This document shows positions 1 to 10,435 of a stretch of DNA of 64,000 bases, in pieces (positions within the stretch are counted from its first letter, which is position 1; every line of letters starts with the position of its first letter). A model generated the notes under the pieces. That model was not told where the DNA came from. It saw only the letters and a list, made by a program, of their open reading frames with translations, and did not search any database. The stretch comes from Pampus argenteus (taxonomy: Eukaryota; Chordata; Actinopteri; Scombriformes; Stromateidae). The stretch spans positions 21,426,501 through 21,490,500 of the forward strand of contig CM072875.1 in NCBI GenBank assembly GCA_036937835.1. The letters run 5' to 3'. The position numbers and the translations under genes were made by a program.

Positions 1-579
1 GCCATTCACAGCCCAGCCGGCAGGTCAAAGCTACAGTAATGGCTGCTTGAGAAATGCCTTGAGGAAAAAAAAAACCATCAGAACAAATAGATACAGCTGC
101 AGTGATTAATGTCACGCTGCATCCCACCGTTAACATCCGCAAGTGTTGTACCTTTGAGAAATGATCATTGATCTGAGCGATGCTGGTAAAGGCCTCTGGT
201 GAACAAGTCGTGTGCTTTCTTTGATGTATGAGCTGGTGGGAGAAAAGGACAAACTGAGGCGTGAAATCAAGGGTTGCTAGATGATGGATGGATGCACGTT
301 TAATATTAGAAAGACATTTTTTGATATTGTCTCTGAGGTTTAATCAGTCACTGGTGCTACAGGGCACAGTCAAAAAAACAAAACGCTAGACTAGACATGA
401 ATATCAAGCAGCTAGCTTGCCCCAGTCTCTTCCACATTACATTAACTGTAATACAGCAGCAAATATAGAAAGCTGACAATAAAGATTTAAAAGCGTAAAA
501 GCTACAATATCATATACCACATTGACCCCGGCTAGTCCGTCTGTTCTTATTTGACGTTTGCCCTCTCTACGGTCTCCAG
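1..579 (+). other. marchf11: marchf11 intron (5' part outside window)
   Basis: Non-coding sequence ending in a pyrimidine-rich tract and AG at 578-579, which is the acceptor of the first visible marchf11 exon. I see no gene in it. Confidence 0.7.
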
Positions 580-2738
580 GGCGACCTGCTGAACCCGTGT
601 CGGTGTGACGGCTCAGTGCGCTACACCCACCAGCACTGCCTGCTGAAGTGGATCAGCGAGCGAGGCTGCTGGACCTGTGAGCTCTGCTGCTACCGTTTCC
701 ACGTCATCGCCATCAACATGAAGAGACCGTGGCAGGTAAAAGGCTGAAATGCTGCCTGTAAGACAAAAGCCAGGGCTGACAACAGCTTGTTGGCACGTCT
801 GAACTGAAATTAAAAGGTGTCTTTGTATTTGTCCGTATGTCCTTTGATTTTCTCTACAACTGTTCATCCGAACAACTTCACACTTGGCGGGTGTATTGCT
901 CAGGACACAAGGAAGGTCAGTGTCAAGTGTGAAGTTGTTTAGATAAACAGTTCTTGAGAAACCTGCAAGCAGCAATACCTGAAGACAAGCAATAAGCCCA
1001 TTCTGACCAAGCATTCAGTAGCGTTGTTGCTCTACTCCAAAGGTCTTAAAGAGACAGGAGCTAAAACGTCCTGTTTGAGACAGAGGCTGAACTGAGGGGC
1101 TGCAGAAAGGACCAGGATGAGATCAATAAGGAGGTTTTAACTGGAAACCATGCAGAGATATTCCAGTAGAGACAGAATAGAAATACAGAGCTGGACATGA
1201 GCAGGATAATCTGATTTTTTTTTAAAGGAATGGGTCAGAACAGGAATTTAAGATTTTAAATTTTAGGGATGTATTTTATTAAATGGTCGACTTGTTTGCA
1301 AATGACAAGTCCTCAAAACAAAACAGGTCTTTTCACAAATGCAGGTGCTACAGTCATTCATGTCAGAATAAAAGTGTGCTCTTTTACGTCTGATAATATA
1401 TCTCCACACAGTAAAAAAAAAAAAAGTGGTGTGATTGTGCAGATTTTTAGTTGTGATTTTGGGACAATATCACCTTCTCACAAGCTGCATGGAGAAGGTG
1501 TCAGTCATCAATATGTACGCGGAGATTTACCTACTAAACTCACAGCATATCATGAAAAATGAAGTGCTCTTCTTCCTGGAAAACCTTCTTTTCAGATACG
1601 AGGTTTAGGTGCCTGATGAGCAGTGTGACACCAAACTCTTTATTTAGCGTTTTCTACAGTCATAAACCTTTGGTGTTACAAGGGCGCTCTCTAAATTCTT
1701 ATGGAGGCATTAATGAGAGGTTGTTTTTATAATCTCACATCTATCGACCCACCCAGTTGGATTTATACTCCGAAACATTCACAGCTTCTCTGATGAAGGA
1801 AAAACAGCCACACAGAGCAGCTCCATTCTGTTTACCGAACATACATACATATCACAACCTACTGAGTATGTAAATCATGCAAAGATATTCCAGTAGAACC
1901 ACAGAATATAAATACAGACCTGCAAATGTGCATGATATATCCTTTTTATAAAATGAAAAACAACATCTTATTATATAGTGATCGTTTGTTTTCAACAATG
2001 GTTTGTTTGGGGGCTTGAGGAGGATGTAGAACTGTTTCTGTTTCCTCTGTAGGACTCCGACTTCAGTCCTTTCCCCCAAAGCTGAGCACACACGGAGGCT
2101 CCTTAAGGCTTAAAATATCTGCATTCTGGATCATTTCTTTCGCTGAAGAACATTCAGGTCTTTTCAAATCTGTTTGCTCCAGATGGGACTTGAGTCATTG
2201 GCAGACTGAACAAACACCCAGCTGAGATTCTACTTCCTGTTCACACAGTCTGTCTAAAGTCTTTTCTTCTGAACAAGCAGCCTCACAGTCGTCCTTGTCC
2301 TCTACTCTCCTATTTCTTATTTTCTCTTGTCATTGATTTGACTCCGACACACAGCCCTTCTCTTGTCCTCCTCCTTTATGTTTTTTTTTTTCTTGGCCTC
2401 CTTCATCTCCCTTTTGGAGATTTTCTTGTACCTGTGAGGAAATGCCTCGTCATGATTTTGCTTCACTTTCAAATACACGTCAACTTCTCCTCATGATTAT
2501 GTGACTGTGTGTGTGCGCGCTTGTAGTTTCTTACCTGTAGCATCCTACAGGTGGCGCTGCTCAGTAGTTTACTCCAGTTGAGTGACAGTCTGTATTTGTA
2601 TCAAAATATACTTATATACTTAGACATTATGCAGAATGGTCCAGTTCAGAATAATCATTATACTTAGATTATTATTGGATTATCGGTTAAGATTTTATTG
2701 ATCCCTGTGGGGGAGTAACCTAAGTAATCTAAACCTAT

Positions 2739-2777
<39 letters not shown>

Positions 2778-4126
2778 CATAATGTAAATCTGTATGGTGT
2801 ATTATTAATCTGAATTTGCAAAGTAACACAGAGGTTCAGTTATTTTTGTTTGCTCCAAAATGCAATACTGGTAGACATGAATGATTAGCCTGGTTGGTTC
2901 AGAGTGATGGGACCATCTGGACATACTGACTATCTTATACACTTTGTTTGATATGACTAACTTCAGTTTCAGACTAACTTTTAAATACATTTTTACACTA
3001 AATTACGTAGATTTTGCCCTCCATCACTTGAAGCGCATTGAAAGCAGATCTTTTAACAGCCAGTGTGAACAGGAGCAATGATTACAGTCACTGTTCATAT
3101 GGACACCTGACTGATGCTTTAGACAGTCACCTGAAACATCAAAGCGCGGTTGTGGCACATCAAAGCCACCATGACAGTGATCCTTCCATAAAGGTACCAA
3201 AGTAACTTTAGCTGCCAAAACGTAACCGGACCTTAATTAAAGAGATGGCAGATACACACACGTCACATGGGTTGATTTTAAAAGCAGTGAGCACTTCAAA
3301 CTCTTTAGTCTGTTTCATGTATTGCTTCTTGTCTCTGTCTGCAGTGGCAGTCCATCACCATCACCCTGGTGGAGAAGGTGCAGATCATAGCAGTGTTTCT
3401 GGGCTCTCTCTTCCTGGTTGCTAGTATCTCCTGGCTGTTATGGTCGGCCCTAAGCCCACAGGCTGTCTGGCAGCGCCGTGACGTCCTCTTTCAGATCTGC
3501 TACGGCATGTACGGCTTCATGGACCTGGTCTGCGTAGGTAAGTCTGGGAATGGTTGATGCAGAATGTAAAACACACCAAACAACTGTCCTCTGGGGTCAA
3601 TCAAACATGAAGTATATCAGTTGTTGTAGCCTACAGGGTAAACATGTGTGACATTACAACGAAACATATTCAATAGGTGATACCAGAAAATCTTTGCACT
3701 GAGCAGATACAGTGCAGATATGAGGTGCAGATTGATGAGACCCTAATTAACATTAATGTATCAGAGGCTCTATTTAATGTGCTCATTTTTGTCCTTGTTA
3801 TAGGCTTGATTGTCCATGAGGGGGCTGCAGTGTACAATGTCTTCATGCGATGGCGGGCTGTCAACCTCCACTGGGATGTGCAGAGCTACAACAAAGCGAA
3901 AGACATGGAGGAGATGAGCACTGGCCATTCCTCGTTGGCCCCCAGGACGCTTTGGTTACCTCTGGCCACCTTTGGACCCAACGGTCCCTTACACCCCACC
4001 CAGCTGGGGCCACAGCCATGGACATGCCTCTGTTTGGCCCCCTTCTGCCCCAGCCTGGTGCCCCGAAACAACCTCAGCCAGGATAGTGACTCAGGAGAGG
4101 TTGTTATTCGTGTAACATCTGTGTAA
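580..4126 (+). CDS. marchf11: Membrane-associated RING-CH E3 ubiquitin ligase MARCHF11, last three exons
   Basis: Three GT-AG exons at 580-735, 3345-3537 and 3804-4126 (stop TAA 4124-4126) join in frame to 223 residues. The first carries the second half of a C4HC3 RING-CH finger (NPCRCDG, YTHQHC, CWTCELC); the first zinc ligands must lie on an upstream exon outside the window. Two membrane spans follow, about residues 66-85 and 100-120, then a cytosolic tail ending VTSV, a class I PDZ-binding ending. Family knowledge: MARCH4/9/11 are two-pass ligases of the Golgi and endosomal membranes that ubiquitinate cargo such as CD4 and MHC class I. The tail (SSLAPRTLWLPL, then SGEVVIRVTSV) and the finger fit MARCHF11 better than MARCHF4 or MARCHF9, and the myo10 neighbour agrees with MARCHF11 synteny. 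The paralogue assignment is inference; membership of the MARCH family is firm. Confidence 0.88.
736..3344 (+). other. marchf11: marchf11 intron
   Basis: A 2.6 kb intron with donor GTAAAA and acceptor CTGCAG. It holds an (AT)n run at 2742-2776. At 3041-3160 it has a copy of a dispersed repeat whose end reads roughly GTCAGGTGTCCATATGAAC on the minus strand. I see no gene. Confidence 0.75.
3041..3160 (-). repeat. Copy of dispersed repeat ending GTCAGGTGTCCATATGA
   Basis: Read on the minus strand, this stretch resembles parts of 21040-21110, 8750-8800 (reverse) and both ends of 43715-44310. The shared words are GTCAGGTG, CCATATGA, TGTAATCATT and CCTCCTGTTCATACT. It looks like an old non-autonomous element; I cannot name the family. 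Confidence 0.5.
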
Positions 4127-5310
4127 CACCAGGTGGTATTTATGCAGGAACAAAACATCTGATGGTTTACATTTGGTGGTAAAAATCTGAGCTTCTCTGG
4201 GCAGTTTATAGAATTACAGTCTGATGTTTTTGTAGATTTTCTTTTTACCAAATAATTTCCTAGTGAATTAGAGTTGTTTGTTCGCTCTGGGGCCGGTCCT
4301 CAAAACAGTATCAACAGTTAAAATAACTGATGTGTTGGCATTTTATACAGTCCCGATCATAAGTATTTGGACAATTGCACATTTCTGGTTATTTAAGCTT
4401 TGTGCTTCAGGACATTCAATTTGAACTAAGTGATTAACACTACATTAAAGTGCCACGTCTCAGCTTTATTTTGAGTAGGTTTACACCAATATAGAAAGAA
4501 CTGTGTGGGAGATATAACTGTTTTTACAGTGTCCAAAGTTTCAAAATGAAATTGGACATTTGGCTACTGAATATTTGTTGGGCAGCATTTCAACAATATT
4601 TCAGCACAAAAGAGCTCACATGTGGCTCAGAGTTGACTGAGAGATGCTGTTTAGATTGAGGTGGAATTGTCTATCAATATTAGTAGTAAAGAGGTAGCAA
4701 TGCAAGAGAAGAAACTAATAATTAGGATGGAAAAAAAGAAATAAAAAAACTGAAATCTTATCAGCCTTTATATTGATGCAAACTTGAGACTTTAATGTAG
4801 TATCCATTATTTGATTTTTAAATTGAATGTGCTGAAACACAGAGCCTAAAGAACAACAACAACAAAAAGTAACTTAAGACTAAGTAACTTAAGGTCTGGA
4901 CTGTATTTATAGACGGACATAAACAACACCTATATTCATCCTTTTTGTTTTTCTAGAACACAGCATGTGAAAATGAATGTAGGTCCAGGAGTTAAAAATA
5001 CTCTTATTATGAATGATAAGATTCATACAAAGTCACATCCTTGATTTCTTAGTAACACAGACACCTCTTCAAAATCACAGTATGTATGTTGAGTTTAGTC
5101 CCGTTACTTAGAGCCTCCTATGTTCACACGGGAAGATGTATGTAGCTAGCGTCTGAAATATTACATGCATTGGCTGTCGATGGATAAAAAAACTAACTGA
5201 GATAATAAAAAAATATGTCTTTATGTCAACATCCATCAGCTTTATCTCATTAGGCTCAGGTCTCCTTGTCAGTTTTAGCTTTACTGATTAGAATTAGTTG
5301 AATATCATAA
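4127..5310 (+). other. marchf11: marchf11 3' UTR and downstream sequence
   Basis: AT-rich sequence after the marchf11 stop. AATAAA hexamers at 4740-4745 and 5204-5209 are possible polyadenylation signals; neither can be confirmed without transcript data. I see no other gene. Confidence 0.45.
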
Positions 5311-5800
5311 TTGACACGTTAACATGCTAACATAAAAACATTATGCTAACAACACAGTTAGCGTGTTAACATGCTACTACAGGCACATTATTATACCTAG
5401 CATGCTAACACGCTAATAGAAAAACATTATGCTAACAACAAAGTTAGCGTGTTAACATGCTACTACAGGCACATTATTATACCTAGCATGCTAACACTCT
5501 AACATAAAAACATTATGCTAACATTTTTAAAGTTAGCATGTTGACATGCTACTACAGGCACATGATTATACCTAGCATGCTAACACTCTAACATAAAAAC
5601 ATTATGCTAACATTTTTTAAAGTTAGCGTGTTAACATGCTACTACAGGCACATTATTATACCTAGCATGCTAACACTCTAACATAAAAACATTATGCTAA
5701 CATTTTTAAAGTTAGCGTGTTAACATGCTACTACAGGCACATTATTATACCTAGCATGTTGACATGATAATGTTTAGCATAATGTTTAGCATGCTAACAT
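5311..5800. repeat. Five-copy minisatellite, 86-90 bp unit rich in GCTAAC/GTTAGC
   Basis: The word CCTAGCATG recurs at 5396, 5482, 5571, 5661 and 5750, so the periods are 86, 89, 90 and 89 bp. Within each unit TGCTAAC and GTTAGC alternate, so each unit is itself partly palindromic. It lies in the 3' flank of marchf11. Confidence 0.9.
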
Positions 5801-6075
5801 GCTAACGGGTTAATTCTGGGTCTAGAATTGAACATAAAGGGTGTACAGCTTTGAATTTACTAGTAAATCTTTCAAAAGCTGAGCGTTTTGTATCTTTATC
5901 ACTGTGTTTTCCTTGAGATAAATCTGTTTTGTACAAATAAATACTGTATGAACTGATGGAGGACCAGATCCCAGCGAGCATTTGATGGACGAGGATGTAA
6001 AATTTAGTGGTAAATGAGCACAAAACAAAAACTGATGTCAGAAAGATATTCAGAGGTTTCAGTTTCACACAACAA
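5801..6075. other. Unassigned sequence left of the protamine block
   Basis: Apparently unique sequence between the minisatellite and the first copy of repeat segment S. I see no gene or repeat. Confidence 0.4.
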
Positions 6076-6458
6076 TGGCAGCAAATATGGATGTTTTATG
6101 TCATTTTAACTTTAGCATATCAACATATGTTCAGTAAGTGAATGTTTGCTGGGCTGCCACAAAGAATTGATCCTCAGATTATTTGTGCCAGTATAAATAC
6201 ACCTGTGGAAAATTGTGGTTTTAATCCGTCTGTATGCCATTCTGTTGAGCTTCCAGGAGCCTTGTGGTGTTTGGGGTTGTAGTGTTTGGGGTTGTGGGGT
6301 TTTGGCGGGTTTGAGGCTCTGTTCTCGACTTCAGTCATTTGGGTTGTTAGATTTTTTTGGTGCCTTAGGAGGCTGGGTGACGACGTTGCAATGTGCAGCA
6401 CAGAAATGACTTGAATGTGATTTTTCCTGTTGGCTGTATTTCTATTTCTTTTGAATGT
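6076..6458 (+). repeat. Repeat segment S, copy 1
   Basis: A segment of about 380 bp found again at 19833-20215 (same orientation) and 16690-17085 (inverted). Partial inverted copies lie at 13231-13333, 13988-14136 and 16199-16328. It contains GTATAAATA about 42 bp before an ATG, a layout resembling a core promoter, but the reading frame stops after four codons (MPFC). The open frames seen on either strand contain low-complexity GGGGTTGT/ACAACCCC and resemble no protein I know. Confidence 0.8.
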
Positions 6459-7360
6459 AACATGGATGTAATGTATAAAGAATATTTATATACACAGAGA
6501 GCATTGTGGGTTATTTGTCACATGTCAAATGGATTTGGCTGCATTTGGCATTAAGGCTTTTACTTTGAAACTGATGGGTCAAGTGATGCAAAAGGAAGAA
6601 GTTGGTGAGTCCAGCTTTATATTAATGTGGGACCACCTTATTTTGATGCCTTTATAGGTTAAAATTGTATGTTAAAAAATATAAGATACACAGACTGAAA
6701 ATCCATAGTGGTCAGTGGCAGTGCAGATATAGCCTGTATCTCAGGACAAAGGTAGAATTATGTGTGTGGTCAGTGTTTGAAATTGTGACCATTGTGTTAC
6801 AGTGATAGTGTCAATATGGATATTAAATGTTCAGATGCAATTTTCTGTTGCCCATGACATGGTTAATTTACATTTAATTAAAAAAAAAAGAAAAAAGGTT
6901 ATTAATGCACTTGCAAGAACAATAACCTGCTTCCCACTTATATCTTGGGATGCTTGATTTGAAAGAGAAATTTAAATTTAAATTATAACAATTCTAATTA
7001 TTTGTTAACTCCTGCTGCTCTTTCATCTGTTTCTGTCTGCAGATGTTTCTCATTTTTCACTCTGTATTGAGTTTTTTGTCAGAGTGATTGTTATTTGTGG
7101 TGCTTTAACTTGTGATCTCCTTCATGCCTCTATGCATGAAGGAGATGCATGTTTGTTTCTTTCCCAGTAAATACATAAGTACTTTTCTCTGAAGACAAAA
7201 GCTTATTTCTAACTTATTTCTTAGCTTATTTCTAACTAATATCACAATGGTGTTAATTAAAAAAAATTGCACATTAAATTATTAAACTGATATATGGCTT
7301 AAAATTAATAATCAGGTGCATTGTTGTTTTGATGCTCACATGTTTACTGTTACGGGTTGC
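6459..7360. repeat. Left arm of large inverted repeat (segment T, long form)
   Basis: This is the reverse complement of about 9363-10435. Shared landmarks are the ends near GCATTGTGGGTTATTTG, the GATCTCCTTCATGC hairpin, and the block ending at the protamine 3' UTR. The right arm is longer because it keeps a stretch around 9530-9710 that this arm lacks. It forms the 3' side of protamine copy A. Confidence 0.85.
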
Positions 7361-7468
7361 CTAGCGTCTGCGTCGGACAACTCTCCTTCGTCTGCGGACA
7401 GCAGTGGTCCTACGGTACCTCCTGCGCCTACGAACGAGGGGAGAAGCCTGTGTGCGTCTGCGTGGCAT
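7361..7468 (-). CDS. Protamine (sperm nuclear basic protein), copy A
   Basis: An intronless frame of 35 residues plus stop TAG, starting MPRRRTQASPLVRRRRR and ending RRRRVVRRRR. Without Met it has 34 residues, 19 of them Arg (56%), in clusters of 3, 5, 2, 5 and 4. Length, PRRR start, QAS motif and RRRRR-VV-RRRR end match the perciform protamines (thynnine and sea-bass type), which replace histones in spermatid chromatin. Fish protamine genes are known to lack introns. The ATG is fixed by a TATAAATA box on the minus strand (7507-7514), 46 bp upstream. All 108 bases equal copies B, C and D. Oddities: a hAT fragment begins at 7631, directly beyond its promoter array, and that array is the most degraded of the four. 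Expression cannot be judged from sequence. Confidence 0.9.
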   Translation of the reverse strand: MPRRRTQASPLVRRRRRYRRTTAVRRRRRVVRRRR

Positions 7469-7506
7469 TGTCAGAAAATGGATGACCTGCTGGGTGAAAT
7501 GGGTCC

Positions 7507-7630
7507 TATTTATAAACTCTGTTTTGATGATGTTGTTGTTGTTGATGTCATAGATGTCGTAGATGATGTCATCGATGTCGTCAATGATGTTGGTGATGTT
7601 GGCGATGATGTCGTCAATGATGTCTTAGAT
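7507..7630 (-). promoter_or_regulatory. Protamine A promoter: TATA box and degraded CRE-like array
   Basis: TATAAATA on the minus strand at 7507-7514, then from about 7523 to 7628 a GATGATGTCAT-type array with many one-base variants (GATGTCGT, GATGTTG). TGACATCA differs by one base from the CRE TGACGTCA. CREM/CREB-driven expression of protamine genes in spermatids is established knowledge; its use here is inference. The array is cut off by the hAT end at 7631. Confidence 0.65.
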
Positions 7631-8513
7631 CAGGGGTCACCAACACGTTGCCCACCCAGTCGCCCGTATGAACCGCATGAGTCGCCCACCGGCCTGTTCT
7701 AAAAATAGCTCAAATAGCACCACTTACCAATGAGCTGCATCTAATTTATTTTGTTTGCGCTTCTTGTTTAAATCAAACTTACACATAAACTGGAAATAAC
7801 AATATATTTTTAAAAAAAATGTTTAATATAAATGAACTTTGACCTAGTTTCGTTCAAAGGTCAGTATGATGCAGGTGGTTTAGCATCCAGTGTGACGAGT
7901 CGGTGGACAGCAGCAGTACGGCGCAGCTGATGATCTTTATCAGGATGGTGTTTGATGATTTCTCCACAAAAGAAGAACTTCTCACACTACTGCCCCTAAA
8001 GACAACTACGAGGGGAGTTGACACATATATAACGCGGTGAAGGAGTTTTTGGTGTAGAAAAAAGTGCCCCTGGAAAAGCTGGTATCAGTGACTACAGACG
8101 GGGCTCCTGCTATGATCGGCCGACACACAGGATTCATTGCTCATTGTAAAGGTGACACAGAGTTCCCAAACTTTCTGCATTACCACTGCATCGTTCACCA
8201 GCAGGCCTTATGTGCAAAAGTGATCGGCTTTGAGCACGTGATGACTCCTGTTGTGAAGATCACAAACAGCATCCGCCCCAGAACTAAACAGCACAGAACA
8301 TTCAAGGTACTGTTGGAGGAGCTGTCAACTGAATATGGTGACCTGCTACTACACACAGAAATACGATGGCTCAGCAGGTGCCTTGTTGACACAGAAAAGT
8401 ACAGTGGTGTATGTACAGCAGCTATGAAGGTTGCAAGCCTGTTTGGTTCAACCTATCTTTGTGAATCAGCCTTTTCTGACATGAACTTCATCAAGAACAA
8501 ACACAGAACACGA
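7631..8513 (+). pseudogene. hAT-superfamily transposon fragment, copy 1
   Basis: It starts CAGGGGTCACCAACA, a typical hAT 5' terminus. Transposase-like pieces follow: FDDFSTKEELL, then at 8064-8516 LVSVTTDGAPAMIGRHTGF, HYHCIVHQQALCAK, RWLSRCLVDTEK, joined directly to LFGSTYLCESAFSDMNF. The join skips the roughly 150-200 residues normally lying between these blocks, so the element is internally deleted. An in-frame TAG sits just before the PLEKL block. The same deletion and stop occur in copy 2, so both come from one already dead element. The 3' terminus is lost at 8513. The family resembles the Charlie/ZBED/GTF2IRD2-like hATs; it is non-functional. Confidence 0.85.
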
Positions 8514-9120
8514 TGACATGATGATGATTGATAATGATTATTATCACCACACACCAGCAGACACAAGGTTGGTTTATGACCTCACAGACACAGTAGCTAC
8601 AGATGATGTCACAGGTCACACTGAATTGTAGGCTTTGATCTTTTTCTGTCACCTCATATATGAATATCACCACTCTAGCCAGACAGGTTTATGAATGCAA
8701 AATATAAAATAGATCAAGCTGAGGCCGACTAGACTTCCTCAGATGGACGCCTGGAGTCAGTCATAAGGACACCTGACGGTTGTTTCGGGACAGTCTTGAA
8801 ATATTGTGAACCTGCCTGAAAGTAGTGAAACTGTCTCTGTGTCTGTGTACTGAAACTTGTAAACATGTACATGAATCAACAAATGTGTATTCAGATTTGC
8901 AGCTGTATGGAGGTTTGTGAATGTGTAGACAGTAGCAGCAAGCTTCTCTTCCCTCATTAGACACCATCAAGTTGCATTTCAACAAGTCCTTCGCCCCATC
9001 TGCTCCAGTGCAGCATGATACATAAGACACACATTGTGACATGATAAGCATGGTGTCATTGTGAGATCACATATATATATATATACATAATGACAGAGGA
9101 TAAAGGATAAACCTGCAAGG
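8514..9120 (-). repeat. Spacer of the palindrome and inverted copy of segment U
   Basis: 8757-9120 is the reverse complement of about 20700-21068, the upstream flank of protamine D. It contains an (AT)n tract near 9069-9086 and, at 8755-8785, an end of the dispersed GTCAGGTGTCC repeat. 8514-8756 is sequence I cannot assign, with scattered GATGATGTCAC words. I see no gene. Confidence 0.7.
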
Positions 9121-9216
9121 TGATGATGTCACAAAGCCATGATCTATGACATCATCATGACATCATCATCATCTATGACATCATCTACGACATCATCAAA
9201 ACAGAGTTTATAAATA
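9121..9216 (+). promoter_or_regulatory. Protamine B promoter: CRE-like array plus TATA box
   Basis: TGACATCA occurs at 9147-9154, 9158-9165 and 9176-9183, with a CGACATCA variant at 9188-9195. The TATAAATA box is at 9209-9216, 46 bp before the ATG at 9255, leaving a short 5' leader of about 15-20 nt. The TATA box and short leader match the known layout of fish protamine genes. Binding by CREB/CREM/ATF factors is inference. Confidence 0.75.
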
Positions 9217-9254
9217 GGACCCATTTCACCCAGCAGGTCATCCATTTTCTGACA

Positions 9255-9362
9255 ATGCCACGCAGACGCACACAGGCTTCTCCCCTCGTTCGTAGGCGCA
9301 GGAGGTACCGTAGGACCACTGCTGTCCGCAGACGAAGGAGAGTTGTCCGACGCAGACGCTAG
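9255..9362 (+). CDS. Protamine (sperm nuclear basic protein), copy B
   Basis: Identical in all 108 bases to copies A, C and D, but on the plus strand, facing away from copy A across the 1.8 kb spacer (head to head). It encodes Met plus 34 residues with 19 Arg, no Lys, no Cys and no His. Ser and Thr residues (SP at 9-10, TT at 21-22) are likely phosphorylation sites, as known for fish protamines. Its best-kept promoter lies at 9121-9216. The 3' UTR (ACCCGTAACAGTAAACATG...) is shared by all copies and by the remnant at 16331. I see no canonical AATAAA within 150 bp. Confidence 0.92.
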   Translation: MPRRRTQASPLVRRRRRYRRTTAVRRRRRVVRRRR

Positions 9363-10435
9363 GCAACCCGTAACAGTAAACATGTGAGCATCAAAACAAC
9401 AATGCACCTGATTATTAATTTTAAGCCATATATCAGTTTAATAAGTTAATGTGCAATTTGTTTTTTAAATTAACACCATCATAATATTAGTTAGAAATAA
9501 GCTGATATAAGATAAATCGTACCAGAGCTAATCCATAATGACACTTCTACCATTTGAGTATTCAGTATTTTTGTTACTTTTCTCTGAAGACAAAACCTAT
9601 GTTAAACTGATTGCAGCAACTAGTAATCTATATATATATTTCTGGTTTGAAATATAGATTACTAGTTGCTGCAATCAGTTTAACATAGGTTTGTCTTCAG
9701 AGAAAAGTACTTATGTATTTACTGGGAAAGAAACAAACATGCATCTCCTTCATGCATAGAGGCATGAAGGAGATCACAAGTTAAAGCACCACAAATAACA
9801 ATCACTCTGACAAAAAACTCAATACAGAGTGAAAAATGAGAGACATCTGCAGACAGAAACCGATGAAAGAGCAGCAGGAGTTAACAAATAATTAGAATTG
9901 TTATAATTTAAATTTAAATTTCTCTTTCAAATCAAGCATCCCAAGATATAAGTGGGAAGCAGGTTATTGTTCTTGCAAGTGCATTAATAACCTTCTTTTT
10001 TTTTTTTTTTAATTAAATGTAAATTAACCATGTCATGGGCAACAGAAAATTGCATCTGAACATTTAATATCTATATTGACACTATCACTGTAACACAATG
10101 GTCACAATTTCAAACACTGACCACACACATAATTCTACCTTTGTCCTGAGATACAGGCTATATCTGCACTGCCACTGACCACTATGGATTTTCAGTCTGT
10201 GTATCTTGGGAAGTTAAAAAATAATATTTTTTAACATACAATTTTAACCTATAAAGGCATCAAAATAAACTGGTCCCACATTAATATAAAGCTGGACTCA
10301 CCAACTTCTTCCTTTTGCATCACTTGACCCATCAGTTTCAAAGTAAAAGCCTTAATGCCAAATGCAGCCAAATCCATTTGACATGTGACAAATAACCCAC
10401 AATGCTCTCTGTGTATATAAATACATTACATCCGG
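9363..10435. repeat. Right arm of large inverted repeat (segment T, long form)
   Basis: Reverse complement of 6459-7360. It contains an extra near-perfect hairpin at 9575-9709 and the small GATCTCCTTCATGC hairpin at about 9739-9773. At 10435 the arm is interrupted by a LINE; its continuation (inverted S) resumes at 13231, so the LINE entered this arm after the arms had formed. Confidence 0.85.
9575..9709. repeat. 58-59 bp arm hairpin inside segment T
   Basis: 9575-9633 and 9652-9709 are reverse complements except for one extra A, with an 18-base loop. The arm contains CTATGTTAAACTGATTGCAG. Copies C and E carry only one arm, so the second arm is a local inverted duplication. Confidence 0.85.

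Noticed and set aside
3677..4126. A 149-residue single-exon gene starting at 3677
   Set aside because: Only 3804-4126 is coding, as the last marchf11 exon after the TATAG acceptor; the first 42 codons are intron.
6174..6409. Repeated frames on both strands of segment S (HNPKHYNPKHHKAPG type and CGVWGCSVWGCG type)
   Set aside because: Low-complexity frames from the ACAACCCCAAAC stretch; no domain, no consistent start, broken in partial copies.
7316..7702. Long open frames (87-128 residues) starting MHCCFDAHMF and ending in Asp/Val runs, present four times
   Set aside because: They are antisense shadows. CGN and AGR arginine codons of the protamine give no stops on the other strand, and the Asp-Asp-Val tail is the CRE-like GATGATGTC array read in frame.
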